64,000 bases of DNA from Ketobacter sp. Lineage in GTDB: Bacteria > Pseudomonadota > Gammaproteobacteria > Pseudomonadales > Ketobacteraceae. Every line of letters starts with the position of its first letter. Within the stretch, counting starts at the first letter, position 1. The position numbers and the translations under genes were made by a program. The stretch lies in assembly GCF_003671495.1 (NCBI RefSeq), contig NZ_RCHN01000046.1, forward strand, positions 1 through 64,000, given 5' to 3'. Positions 43,027 to 50,982 of the stretch are shown one piece after another. A model generated the notes under the pieces. The model was not told the DNA's origin, did no database searches, and saw nothing but the letters and a program-made list of their open reading frames with translations.

Positions 43027-43718
43027 GACAAACGTTCGATCTCTTCCTGATGCAGGGGGCGGTATTCCCCCGGTTGCAGTTGCGGGTCCAACACCACGGG
43101 GCCGATGGCGGCCCGATGCAGGGCCACCACATGATTGCCGATGGCAGCGAACATGCGCTTCACTTGATGATACTTGCCTTCATAGATGGTCAGTTCAACC
43201 TGCTGCGGTGCGTTCACCTGCAGGCTGGCGGGGCGGGTGCGCTTGTGTTCGTTGCGCAGCAGTATGCCCTCTGCAAAACGGGCTGCGGCGTCGTCGGCAA
43301 TGGGGTCCTGCAGGGTGACCTGATACCGTTTCGGCATTTTATGTTTGGGTGACGTCACGCGGTGGCTCCAGTGTCCGTCGTCGGTCACCAGTACCAGACC
43401 GGTGGTATCCAGATCCAGCCGTCCCGCCACATGCAGCTCGGAAACATCTTCTTCCTCTGCGAACAGCGCGATCACGGTTGGGTGTTGCGGATCGCTGTTG
43501 GCACAGACACAACCGACCGGCTTGTTCAGCATAAAATAACGTGGCCCACGGGGCGCGATGCGCATGCCCCCCAGGCGAATATCCTGGTGTTCACTCACCG
43601 TTTGCTCTGGGCCTGCCGCCGGCACCTGATCCACCAGCACGTCACCGAGCTTTATGGCCTGCTTGGCCTCCTTGCGGGACAAACCGGAATAATTGCTTAG
43701 ATATTTGTCAAGTCTCAT
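43023..43718 (-). CDS. rsuA: 16S rRNA pseudouridine516 synthase
   Basis: 231 residues: an S4 domain (MRLDKYLSNYSGLSRKEAKQAIKLGDVLVD), then the RsuA-type catalytic domain with Asp in HVAGRLDLDTTGLVLVTDDG (about 97-115). It also has KRYQVTL and YEGKYHQVKRMFAAIGNHVVALHRAAIGP. Length and the KYHQVKRMFAA-G block favour RsuA over RluB/E/F. Confidence 0.88.
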   Translation of the reverse strand: MRLDKYLSNYSGLSRKEAKQAIKLGDVLVDQVPAAGPEQTVSEHQDIRLGGMRIAPRGPRYFMLNKPVGCVCANSDPQHPTVIALFAEEEDVSELHVAGRLDLDTTGLVLVTDDGHWSHRVTSPKHKMPKRYQVTLQDPIADDAAARFAEGILLRNEHKRTRPASLQVNAPQQVELTIYEGKYHQVKRMFAAIGNHVVALHRAAIGPVVLDPQLQPGEYRPLHQEEIERLS

Positions 43719-44056
43719 GAATATTTGATGACAGAAAGCAGCGACTGATTGCGCCTTAGTGTGTCAGGAAACCCGCTACTTCGTCTAGGCTGGCTGGGTA
43801 CAAGAGCGTTTATTGTACGTCATTTAGACTGATTCGTTACATGATCTTTCAGATTCCTGAATATGGGGAATTTGGGTGCCGGGAAAAACCCCCGTGGGAT
43901 CATGGGGCTTGCGCGATAAAGGTAAAGTTCACATCAGCTTTTGTGGAAAACTGCCACGCGGCTTTTCGTTTGCAGGTTCACAATCCCTCATTACACTGAT
44001 CAGTATCAATTCACACACTGATTGGGAAGTCGGGGTGCAAAGACTAGGAGGGTGTT
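43719..44056. other. Intergenic region upstream of a 50-aa membrane peptide gene
   Basis: 338 bp without a supported longer gene. It is AT-richer than its flanks and presumably holds the promoters of rsuA (leftward) and of the small ORF at 44057. No known riboswitch structure could be built convincingly. Confidence 0.5.
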
Positions 44057-44209
44057 ATGAACAACGTAAGATTTCTGGATTGGTTGGGTTCCGCCGCGTT
44101 CACCATCGCGTTGTTGTCTGTTTTACTTCTGTTTGTGCCCGGGCTGGTGCGTGCTGACGGTGTAATGCCCGCAGACGCTGACGATTTTATCGGTCGTGCC
44201 GACCTTTAA
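44057..44209 (+). CDS. Small single-pass membrane/secreted peptide (50 aa)
   Basis: MNNVRFLDWLGSAAFTIALL begins a 50-residue protein. It has a hydrophobic helix (about 13-31) ending FVPGLVRADG, then an acidic tail (MPADADDFIGRADL). The AGGAGGG ribosome site is strong, at ideal spacing. It could be a cleaved signal peptide with a 17-residue acidic product or a membrane-anchored peptide. No family recognised. A hairpin (44223-44259) follows the stop. Confidence 0.55.
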   Translation: MNNVRFLDWLGSAAFTIALLSVLLLFVPGLVRADGVMPADADDFIGRADL

Positions 44210-44222
44210 AAGACCGGGGAAC

Positions 44223-44259
44223 GCCACAGGTTTCAGCAAGCAGTCTGAAACACTGTGGC
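44223..44259 (+). terminator. Hairpin after the small peptide gene
   Basis: GCCACAG-g-TTTCAG pairs with CTGAAA-ca-CTGTGGC around an 8-nt loop. No T-run follows. It could end both this gene and the convergent gene at 44271. Confidence 0.45.
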
Positions 44260-44270
44260 ACCTGCAAACC

Positions 44271-45371
44271 TTACTTGCTGCTTTTCCGCCAGCGTCCCGC
44301 CAGCAATAATAATCCCAACATCAGCAGAAAGAACAGGCCGACGCTGCCGCCGCTGGCCGTAGCATAATATTCTTCCTCCACCACAACGCGGTAGGCATCG
44401 TTGTCCCAATCCTGACTTTCCATATGCAGTGGTGTGGCAAGCGGTGATGTGGTGGTGATCAGCAGGTTGCCGCTGTCGGCGTCGTACAGTTGCACCGCCA
44501 ATTGGTAGCGGGCCGGATCGAAACCGTAGTCCAGGGACAGGCGGCTCATGTAACGATCCTGGCTGCTGTAATCCTGCAGTCGGAAGTCCTGGCTGGTATG
44601 GATTTCACGCCAATAATCATGGGGATCAATCAAACTGATGCGGGCATACACCCATCGACTCTGCCCCGGTGCGTCGGCATCCACTTCTACCGTTATGTCG
44701 GTGAAATAGCCGTCCCGATCCTGATCACCGCTCAAGTCAAACGCCAGTTCATAAATGCTGATACTGTGCAGGGCGGCGCTTTCCCGGCTGCTGTCTTCCA
44801 GGTACAGGTCCGCCAGTTGCGGGTTGTCGGCGCTGCTGTAATGCAGCAGTTCGGCACCGGTGTCTGCGTCGTGAATGCTCAGGCTCAATGCGTATTGATC
44901 ACTGGGATAGCCGTCTGTAAGCAGCACCCGTGCCTGGTAGGTATCGTTCCCGCTGGTGCCGTAAATCGTGTACACCTCGGTCTGGAACAGGGTCTGCTGG
45001 TGCTCCCCATGCAGTTCCCCTTGCAGTTCACCCACCACAAAAATCCGTTGGCTGCTGCGCAGCGTGTCGATATCAAAGTTCACATCAAACTGATGATAAT
45101 AACCGTCACCATCGTGATCGCCCTGCAGGTCGAACCAGACGTCGTACACCGAGACGCTGGCGGTTGTGGTGGCGGAGTTGAGCGCGGTGGGTGCTGCCAA
45201 CGCGTGGGCCGTGAAATCGGCGGCGGGTTTGGCGGGGTTGCTGATGATCTTGCCGCGGAACTTGCTGTTCGGGTCCGGGGGGGTGGCAGCCTGGGGCATG
45301 GCCTGTGCCTGGGGCGCGCTGGCCAGTACCACCAGCAGGAATGTGACGATGATCAAGGCAATTTTATACAT
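44271..45371 (-). CDS. Choice-of-anchor-H-like exported surface protein
   Basis: 366 residues from MYKIALIIV, preceded by GGAGGAG. The signal peptide ends near APQAQAM. Two homologous segments (about 75-195: VSVYDVWFDLQGDHDGDGYYHQFDVNFDID; about 200-320: ISIYELAFDLSGDQDRDGYFTDITVEVDAD) each hold an Asp-rich D-D-DGY loop likely to bind calcium. The C-terminus is a sorting-type tail: GGSVGLFFLLMLGLLLLAG then RWRKSSK, as in GlyGly-CTERM/choice-of-anchor H proteins. Role unknown, probably cell-surface. Confidence 0.75.
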   Translation of the reverse strand: MYKIALIIVTFLLVVLASAPQAQAMPQAATPPDPNSKFRGKIISNPAKPAADFTAHALAAPTALNSATTTASVSVYDVWFDLQGDHDGDGYYHQFDVNFDIDTLRSSQRIFVVGELQGELHGEHQQTLFQTEVYTIYGTSGNDTYQARVLLTDGYPSDQYALSLSIHDADTGAELLHYSSADNPQLADLYLEDSSRESAALHSISIYELAFDLSGDQDRDGYFTDITVEVDADAPGQSRWVYARISLIDPHDYWREIHTSQDFRLQDYSSQDRYMSRLSLDYGFDPARYQLAVQLYDADSGNLLITTTSPLATPLHMESQDWDNDAYRVVVEEEYYATASGGSVGLFFLLMLGLLLLAGRWRKSSK

Positions 45372-45510
45372 GACGGGGCTCCTCCATTTGCTCCTCATTA
45401 CAGCCCGCCGCAGCTGAATTCATCCTGAATAGGGCGACGTGTACGGTTCAGGTCTGATTCAGTTTCTGGGGCCTAGGATGGTGGGACATTCAACAAAAGG
45501 AGATTTCCTT

Positions 45511-45927
45511 ATGTGGTACAAAAAGAGCATTCTCCCGGCGGCTGCGGTGTTGGTGGCGGCCACCACGTTCAGCGCCAATCAGGCTTACGCTTTGAATGAT
45601 GATGAAGCGGCGGTGCTGGTGGGGCTGGCTGTGGGTACGGTGGCCGCGGTGGCGGTGAAGCATCATCGTGAACACGACCGTCGGGATTGGGAATACCGGG
45701 AACGGTCCCGCTATGACGATCATCACCATGGCTATCGGCGGGAACCGCAACGGGTGGAGCATTACGTGATCCACAATCCCCCCAGCTACCGGGGTGATCG
45801 ACATCGCCATGACCGTTGCGATCATCCGGGTAAGCGCCACGGTCACAAACGCAAGGACCATGACCGCGGCTACAGCCGCAGCGGCTATGAATACGAATAC
45901 GAGTATAAAAAACGGGTTCGGTTCTAG
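45511..45927 (+). CDS. His/Arg/Tyr-rich periplasmic protein, unknown
   Basis: 138 residues from MWYKKSILPAAAVLVAATTF, preceded by AAAGGAG. The signal peptide is cleaved near QAYALND. A glycine-zipper-like helix (VLVGLAVGTVAAVAV) precedes a very basic, His-rich low-complexity tail (DDHHHGYRRE, RHRHDRCDHPGKRHGHKRKDHD, ending YEYEYEYKKRVRF). Metal binding or envelope stress functions are conceivable but not shown. Divergent from the surface-protein gene; terminator directly after it. Confidence 0.7.
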   Translation: MWYKKSILPAAAVLVAATTFSANQAYALNDDEAAVLVGLAVGTVAAVAVKHHREHDRRDWEYRERSRYDDHHHGYRREPQRVEHYVIHNPPSYRGDRHRHDRCDHPGKRHGHKRKDHDRGYSRSGYEYEYEYKKRVRF

Positions 45928-45944
45928 CACCGGGTGCCCACCGG

Positions 45945-45971
45945 AAAGGAAGCCAAAGGCTTCCTTTTTTT
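45945..45971 (+). terminator. Rho-independent terminator
   Basis: AAAGGAAGCC-AAA-GGCTTCCTTT with a T-run, ending the His-rich protein gene. Confidence 0.92.
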
Positions 45972-46115
45972 GTGGATATGGATGCGGCTTTTATGGGGAT
46001 CGCGTCAGCCGGTAGGGTGTGGGTTGCAGGACCTGCGGTTAGAAAATGAGCTCGCAGTCACCTATACTGCAGCAAACCCTATCCAGCAAATCCGATTAAA
46101 AGTGATTTCGAACTG

Positions 46116-47162
46116 ATGTTGTTGCAAGACCACTCGCAGCGGCGGCCTACTGCTTCCCTCTCGGCGGCCCGTCACTGGGTGAATCAGCTCTATGCCGGTC
46201 TGCACGACCGGGCCCGGCTCGAGCAATCCATAACGGGATTAGGAGAGCTGCTGGCCGGCGTGGTGGAGCTGATTCGCATCACCTGTAAGGAGACGGACGC
46301 GGTATCCGAGTGGTGTCGTTCCGATTCCGCGTTGCCCGCAGGCGGACTCTGGCCGTCTGCTGTGGACCGGCAGGCACCCTATCAGCATTTTCACAAGGAC
46401 GGTTGCCTGTCGCTGTATACGTTAAGCGGTGCCCCGGCCCGGCTTTTGCTGGCCCATGCCAGCACCCGTTGTGAGGTGGTGCTACTGCTGCGGCAATATC
46501 AGGAACCACTGTGCCCCCGCGACTATGGCCCCCGCTTCTCCGAAGTTATGCTGTACACGTTGCCACAGCTGGCCCAGGTCAATGCCTTGCTGGGCAAGCT
46601 GAGGCAGCCCTTGCACCGGCTTGAGGTCACCCATCGTTTACTGCAACTGGTGCCGTTGCCCCTGGTGGTACTGAACCAGCGCAACCAGGTGGAACGCGCC
46701 AACGTCACCACCTGCCGCCTGCTGCAGCGCTTGCAGGCCGAGGCCGCCCCGGCGCAGGCCGACACCTGGCTGGCAGCGGCCGATTGGTCCGGGTTGAAAT
46801 TCGATTCCAGCCGCCAGCGGTTGAGCTGTGACGGGGTGGAGCTGGCGGCCCGCTTCCTGTTTGAAGAGCCGTGGGGTGCCCACCCGGTGCGCATCTACAG
46901 TCTGCAGGACAGCCGTCGCCATCCCCAGTTGAATGCAACGATCCTGGATTCAATCTTTGGCCTCAGTGCGGCGGAGACGGCAGTATGCCAATGGGTGCTG
47001 GCGGGGCAGGAACCCTCCGACATCGCCCGCCTGCAAAACCGCTCCATCAACACCATCAAGTCCCAGCTACGCTCCATCTATCGCAAAACCGGGGTGCAGA
47101 CCACCGCCCAGTTGGCCCGCCGTCTGTTTTTCAATCCCGCGTACTGGGTTGGGCGGCGCTGA
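46116..47162 (+). CDS. LuxR-type HTH regulator, first of a tandem pair
   Basis: 348 residues. About 280 N-terminal residues match no sensor domain I recognise (a PAS-like segment PLPLVVLNQRNQVERANVTTCRLL near 185-208). The C-terminal GerE/LuxR HTH is LSAAETAVCQWVLAGQEPSDIARL-NRSINTIKSQLRSIYRKTGVQTTAQLARRL. No receiver domain, so a stand-alone regulator. One base separates its stop from the next gene. The ribosome site is weak. Confidence 0.82.
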   Translation: MLLQDHSQRRPTASLSAARHWVNQLYAGLHDRARLEQSITGLGELLAGVVELIRITCKETDAVSEWCRSDSALPAGGLWPSAVDRQAPYQHFHKDGCLSLYTLSGAPARLLLAHASTRCEVVLLLRQYQEPLCPRDYGPRFSEVMLYTLPQLAQVNALLGKLRQPLHRLEVTHRLLQLVPLPLVVLNQRNQVERANVTTCRLLQRLQAEAAPAQADTWLAAADWSGLKFDSSRQRLSCDGVELAARFLFEEPWGAHPVRIYSLQDSRRHPQLNATILDSIFGLSAAETAVCQWVLAGQEPSDIARLQNRSINTIKSQLRSIYRKTGVQTTAQLARRLFFNPAYWVGRR

Positions 47163-47163
47163 C

Positions 47164-48375
47164 ATGGCGGCCTTGGCCGAGCGCCTCAAACGGTTCGATG
47201 CGGAGGAGGGCGACTTGATCACCCGGTTCTATGCCGGGGTGGGTACGGCCCAGTTCTTTCAGGACTTTATGGCTCAGCTGGCGGACGTAATGGCGCTGCG
47301 CTCCGGCAGCATCGGGATCAGCAACCTGCAGACCCGGGAAATCAAGGGCGGGTGGCCGTGGAATATCGAGCCCCTGTATCTGGCGGTGTATGTGGCCGGC
47401 GATCTGGCCCATAAGGATCGCCTGTTACAACATGTGATGCAGTCCCCGGCGGGGCGCTTCTACAGCATCGAAGCCCATCTGCCGGATGCCGCGGACTATC
47501 AGGCCCGGAGTGAGGTCTACCAGACCTGGGCCAATCCGCAGGGCATTCGCGATGTGGCCATGGGCCTGCTCTTGAGAGACGGAGATTGGGTGGGCTTTGT
47601 GGTGCTGCATCGGCGCGACGAGCAGGGACCGTTTCTGGAACCGGAACTGGCGGTGCTGGAGCGCCTGCTGCCGCACCTGCAGCGGGGCCTGGAACTGCAT
47701 CGGGGGTTGGTGGACGCCCGTGACCAGCAGCACAGCATCGACCGCTGGCTGTCGTTGTTGCGGCCTGCGGCCCTGCTGTTCGATGAGAAGTTCGAGATGA
47801 CGCACCTGAATCCTGCCGCCAGGCAGTTTCTGCAGCAGCAGGGTGGCATCCGGATCCAGGATGGCCGCTTCGATCTGGGGGACCCCCAGGAGAACAGCCG
47901 GGTGGGGTTCCAGGTGATGGCGGCGGTCAAGCTGGCCCTGGGCCAATACGAGCTGGAGCCCGAGATCCTGCGCATCGAGCGCCCCCCGCACCCACCGTTC
48001 ACCCTGGTGTTCCTGCCCCTGCGGGACCGCGGTAACCAGGCGGTGACTTCCGCTGCGGCCCTGGTGTTCATTTATGCCGAGGATGAGCCGATGGGGATGG
48101 ACCTGTCACCCCTGCGACCGATCTTCGGCCTGACGGCAGCGGAGCAGGGCCTGTGTGATGCCCTCGTGCAGGGGCAGACCCTGGCGGAACTGGCCCAGTT
48201 GCACAACAAGTCCAAGGAAACTTTGCGCACCCAGTTGCGGCGTATTTTCCGCAAAGTCGGGGTCCGCACCCAGACCGAGCTGGTGGTGACCCTGATGACC
48301 CACCCGGCGCTGCTGGTGCCACTGGGCACGGATACTCAGCCCGATCCTGCCCCCGATCCAGACCCCCGATTTTGA
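47164..48375 (+). CDS. LuxR-type HTH regulator, second of a tandem pair
   Basis: 403 residues from MAALAERLKRFDAEEG, built like the first regulator. An N-terminal sensor region (about 1-180) precedes a PAS-like middle (LLRPAALLFDEKFEMTHLNPAARQFLQQQ, about 200-230) and a C-terminal HTH (LTAAEQGLCDALVQGQTLAELAQLHNKSKETLRTQLRRIFRKVGVRTQTELVVTL). The tail is Pro/Asp-rich. Shared architecture suggests tandem duplication with strong divergence. Likely controls the downstream lipoprotein genes. Confidence 0.82.
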   Translation: MAALAERLKRFDAEEGDLITRFYAGVGTAQFFQDFMAQLADVMALRSGSIGISNLQTREIKGGWPWNIEPLYLAVYVAGDLAHKDRLLQHVMQSPAGRFYSIEAHLPDAADYQARSEVYQTWANPQGIRDVAMGLLLRDGDWVGFVVLHRRDEQGPFLEPELAVLERLLPHLQRGLELHRGLVDARDQQHSIDRWLSLLRPAALLFDEKFEMTHLNPAARQFLQQQGGIRIQDGRFDLGDPQENSRVGFQVMAAVKLALGQYELEPEILRIERPPHPPFTLVFLPLRDRGNQAVTSAAALVFIYAEDEPMGMDLSPLRPIFGLTAAEQGLCDALVQGQTLAELAQLHNKSKETLRTQLRRIFRKVGVRTQTELVVTLMTHPALLVPLGTDTQPDPAPDPDPRF

Positions 48376-48390
48376 ACCGGTCAGTCATTT

Positions 48391-48406
48391 TCACCCGATT
48401 GGGTGA
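48391..48406. promoter_or_regulatory. Operator-like palindrome before the TSP3 lipoprotein gene
   Basis: TCACCCGATTGGGTGA, a perfect 6-4-6 inverted repeat between the second LuxR gene and the lipoprotein gene, 94 bp before its ATG. Candidate binding site for one of the adjacent regulators. Confidence 0.45.
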
Positions 48407-48499
48407 TTCTGAAATGCCCCTCCACTGCTAGCTTTAGTTCAGCACACCGCTGCGGGTGCCCATTTGTCGATCCACTTGGTTTTTCTTAGGAGTGTTTGA

Positions 48500-50146
48500 A
48501 TGAAGCTGAAACCGCTGTGTCTGGCCGTCGCTGTGGCGATGACCGGATGTGGTGGCGGTGGTGGGGGAGGTTCCAGTTCCTCCTCCTCACCGACGCCCAC
48601 CCCCACAACTTCTGTTTCCGGCAGTGCCGTCAAGGGGCCGCTGGTGAATGCCACGGTCCGGGCCTATGCCCTGGATACCAGCGCCGCCGACCTCAAAGGC
48701 AGCCTGCTGGATTCCGGTTCCACCAACGAGCAGGCGGCCATAACCGGCCTGGCCATTGCATCCAGTACCACCGGCCCGGTGCTGCTGGAGATTGTGGCGG
48801 ATGCCGACACGGTGGACCTCACCACCGGCGTGGCGCCGGTGATCACCCGCATGGTGACCGTGCGGGACGCGGCGGACCTGATGAGCGGGAATGCTTATGC
48901 GACACCCCTTACTACTCTGGTGGTGGATCTGGCCCGTAAGAACGGCGACAAGGATACCCTGGGTTACAGCGGCGATGACGACGGCAGCCTCGGCGAAGCC
49001 GAGTTCCTGGCGGCACTGCCGGTCGCCCAGTCCCAGGTGAAATCCAGCCTGGGTTTTGGCCTGGTGGATACACTGGACCTGCTGAGCCAGTCGCCCCTGA
49101 TCACCGACGCAACCACCGACGCCGCCAGTCAGAGTGCGGTGTTGAACTATCGCACCGCCCTGGAAGGGGTGGCCGCCATTGCCCAGAAGCTGAAAGACGA
49201 TGCGGTGGCGGCCAACGCCTCCAGCACCGCCACCACCGATGAGATGTTCGCGGCCCTGGCGTCAGACCTGTCCGACGGCACCCTGGATGGCCAGGATGAC
49301 GATGGCGCCCTGGCGGCCATGGCGGATGTACCCGATGTGGGCGCATCGGTCACGGTGGACCCGGCCACCCTCACCATCCCCGGTACCAGCACCCCCCTGA
49401 CGGAGGTCAGCGACGTGCTGATCGCCGAGAAGCAAAGCACCGGCGTAACCACCAGCACCACGGACATTGAAGACGCCGAAACCACCCCGGCGGCGGTGGA
49501 CCCCACTCCGGATTCCGACGGCGATGGCGTGGATGACCTGAATGACGCCTTCCCCATGGACGATTCCGAAACCACCGACAGTGACGGTGACAACGTGGGT
49601 GACAACGCTGACGTGTTCCCCAACGATCCTGAAGAGTGGGCGGACTCGGACGGTGACCAGGTGGGCGATAACGCCGATGCCTTCCCCACTGACCCCACTG
49701 AAACCACCGACAGCGACGGTGACAACGTGGGTGATAACGCCGATGTGTTCCCCAACGATCCCAGCGAATGGTTGGACTCGGACGGTGACCAGGTGGGCGA
49801 TAACGCCGATGCCTTCCCCACCGATCCTGATGAAACCACCGACAGCGACGGCGATAACGTGGGTGATAACGGCGACGTGTTCCCCAACGATCCCACTGAG
49901 TGGGCGGACTCTGATGGTGACCAGATTGGCGACAACGCCGACGCCTTCCCCGATGACCCGGGCGAAACCGCGGACAGTGACGGGGACCAGATTGGTGACA
50001 ATGCCGATAACTGCCCCACCGTGAGCAATCCGGAACAGACCGATACCGATGACGATGGTGTGGGTGACGCCTGCGAAGAGGATGAAACCCCCACTGGCGC
50101 CGTCTGGGACCAGTTTAACTGGGACGACGGCAGCACCTGGCAATGA
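48500..50146 (+). CDS. Calcium-binding TSP3-repeat lipoprotein
   Basis: 548 residues. Lipobox AMTGC (Cys17) after a short signal peptide, then a Gly/Ser/Pro-rich linker (to about 37). An N-terminal domain (about 38-330) has a SGSAVKGPLVNATVRAYAL start typical of surface lipoproteins. Residues about 338-531 are thrombospondin type-3 repeats (DSDGDxVGDNADxFPxDPxExx), ending DTDDDGVGDACEE. Each repeat should bind calcium. AGGAG precedes the ATG. Likely an outer-membrane or surface lipoprotein. The adjacent LuxR pair and the 240-aa secreted protein may belong together. Confidence 0.85.
   Translation: MKLKPLCLAVAVAMTGCGGGGGGGSSSSSSPTPTPTTSVSGSAVKGPLVNATVRAYALDTSAADLKGSLLDSGSTNEQAAITGLAIASSTTGPVLLEIVADADTVDLTTGVAPVITRMVTVRDAADLMSGNAYATPLTTLVVDLARKNGDKDTLGYSGDDDGSLGEAEFLAALPVAQSQVKSSLGFGLVDTLDLLSQSPLITDATTDAASQSAVLNYRTALEGVAAIAQKLKDDAVAANASSTATTDEMFAALASDLSDGTLDGQDDDGALAAMADVPDVGASVTVDPATLTIPGTSTPLTEVSDVLIAEKQSTGVTTSTTDIEDAETTPAAVDPTPDSDGDGVDDLNDAFPMDDSETTDSDGDNVGDNADVFPNDPEEWADSDGDQVGDNADAFPTDPTETTDSDGDNVGDNADVFPNDPSEWLDSDGDQVGDNADAFPTDPDETTDSDGDNVGDNGDVFPNDPTEWADSDGDQIGDNADAFPDDPGETADSDGDQIGDNADNCPTVSNPEQTDTDDDGVGDACEEDETPTGAVWDQFNWDDGSTWQ
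49511..50085 (+). repeat. 66-bp TSP3 coding repeats arranged as 132-bp double units
   Basis: About eight 22-residue units. They alternate between an N-type (DGDNVGDNADVFPNDP-EW) and a Q-type (DGDQVGDNADAFPTDP-ETT), so the true period is two units (132 bp). DNA identity between double units is high, indicating recent expansion. Confidence 0.85.
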
Positions 50147-50199
50147 CCGCCAGCCATTGAATGAATACGAACAGAATTGAATTTTTGAGGATAGAATCC

Positions 50200-50922
50200 A
50201 TGAAACTGAAAACCGTGTTTAGCGCATCTCTTTTAAGTCTGGCCATTGCCGGAGCCTCTTCTGCCATGGCGGAAGTCAGTGTGACCTCGTTCAGTGCCGG
50301 ACAGGCGGCCACCGCCGCCAGTGTGAACGCCAATTTCACCGCGGTGGCCAATGGCGTCAACACCAACGAAGCCGCCATTGCCGCACTGCTGGCGCGCATT
50401 GAAGCATTGGAGGCGGAGCATGAATCCACCACCTATCAGGAGCGCATCGCCGGCTCCACCTACAAACTGAGCTGGACCTACCATGCCTATTTCGGCGCGG
50501 ATAAAGGCGATGGCAGCATGACCAACTACATTCGCTTCCTCATGGGGGGCGGCGGCTCCACCATCATCTTTAATGGCGATGGCACCATCACGGAACTGGC
50601 GGCTGCGGAATCCGAGGCTGAGGGCTCCACCTTCCTCTATGATGAAGATCCCATGAATGATCCCGGTGGTGTGCAAACCAATAACATGGATACCAACTCG
50701 GACAGCTGGGAGGATACCTCCGGCACCACCACCTGGTCAGTGAACGAAAGCACCGGTATCGTGACCATTGTGTGGGAAGGTGAAGAGGAAGACAGTTTCC
50801 AATCCTCGGAAGACGGCAGCCTGTTCGTACGCCTGGGCTCGGTCAACGAAGTGAACGATGACAACCAGCGGGTGGTGGAGAACCACAGCGTGCATTTCGT
50901 GCGGGTACCGTCCCTGCCCTAA
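50200..50922 (+). CDS. Secreted protein with coiled-coil-like N-terminus, unknown
   Basis: 240 residues from MKLKTVFSASLLSLAIAGAS after GAGGAT; an in-frame ATG at 50161 adds 13 residues before the signal peptide and is rejected. Signal cleavage near SAMAEVS. The segment FSAGQAATAASVNANFTAVANGVNTNEAAIAALLARIEALEAE (about 25-65) is a heptad-like helix found at the start of some phage tail and surface proteins. The rest is acidic and beta-rich. No enzyme motif. It follows the TSP3 lipoprotein gene (53 bp) and ends at a terminator. Confidence 0.7.
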   Translation: MKLKTVFSASLLSLAIAGASSAMAEVSVTSFSAGQAATAASVNANFTAVANGVNTNEAAIAALLARIEALEAEHESTTYQERIAGSTYKLSWTYHAYFGADKGDGSMTNYIRFLMGGGGSTIIFNGDGTITELAAAESEAEGSTFLYDEDPMNDPGGVQTNNMDTNSDSWEDTSGTTTWSVNESTGIVTIVWEGEEEDSFQSSEDGSLFVRLGSVNEVNDDNQRVVENHSVHFVRVPSLP

Positions 50923-50949
50923 GCGCAGCGCGGTTGCGGAATCGGGAAG

Positions 50950-50972
50950 AGGCCTCTGCGGAGGCCTTTTTT
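50950..50972 (+). terminator. Rho-independent terminator
   Basis: AGGCCTC-TGCG-GAGGCCT followed by T-run; ends the secreted-protein gene ahead of the convergent helicase gene. Confidence 0.9.
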
Positions 50973-50982
50973 CTGCCTGTTA

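Noticed and set aside
43995..44056. Possible cyclic di-GMP (GEMM) or cobalamin riboswitch before the small peptide gene
   Set aside because: Fragments such as GGGGTGCAAAGACTAGG look suggestive, but the paired stems and invariant GAAA/receptor bases could not be aligned.
43876..44157. 93-codon plus-strand frame overlapping the small peptide region
   Set aside because: No ribosome site and no coding character; the 50-codon frame at 44057 has a strong site.
49511..50085. CRISPR-like regular repeats
   Set aside because: The period is in frame, encodes TSP3 units, and there are no unique spacers.
49147..50157. 336-codon frame antisense to the TSP3 lipoprotein, itself repetitive
   Set aside because: Its repeats simply mirror the DNA repeats of the sense gene.
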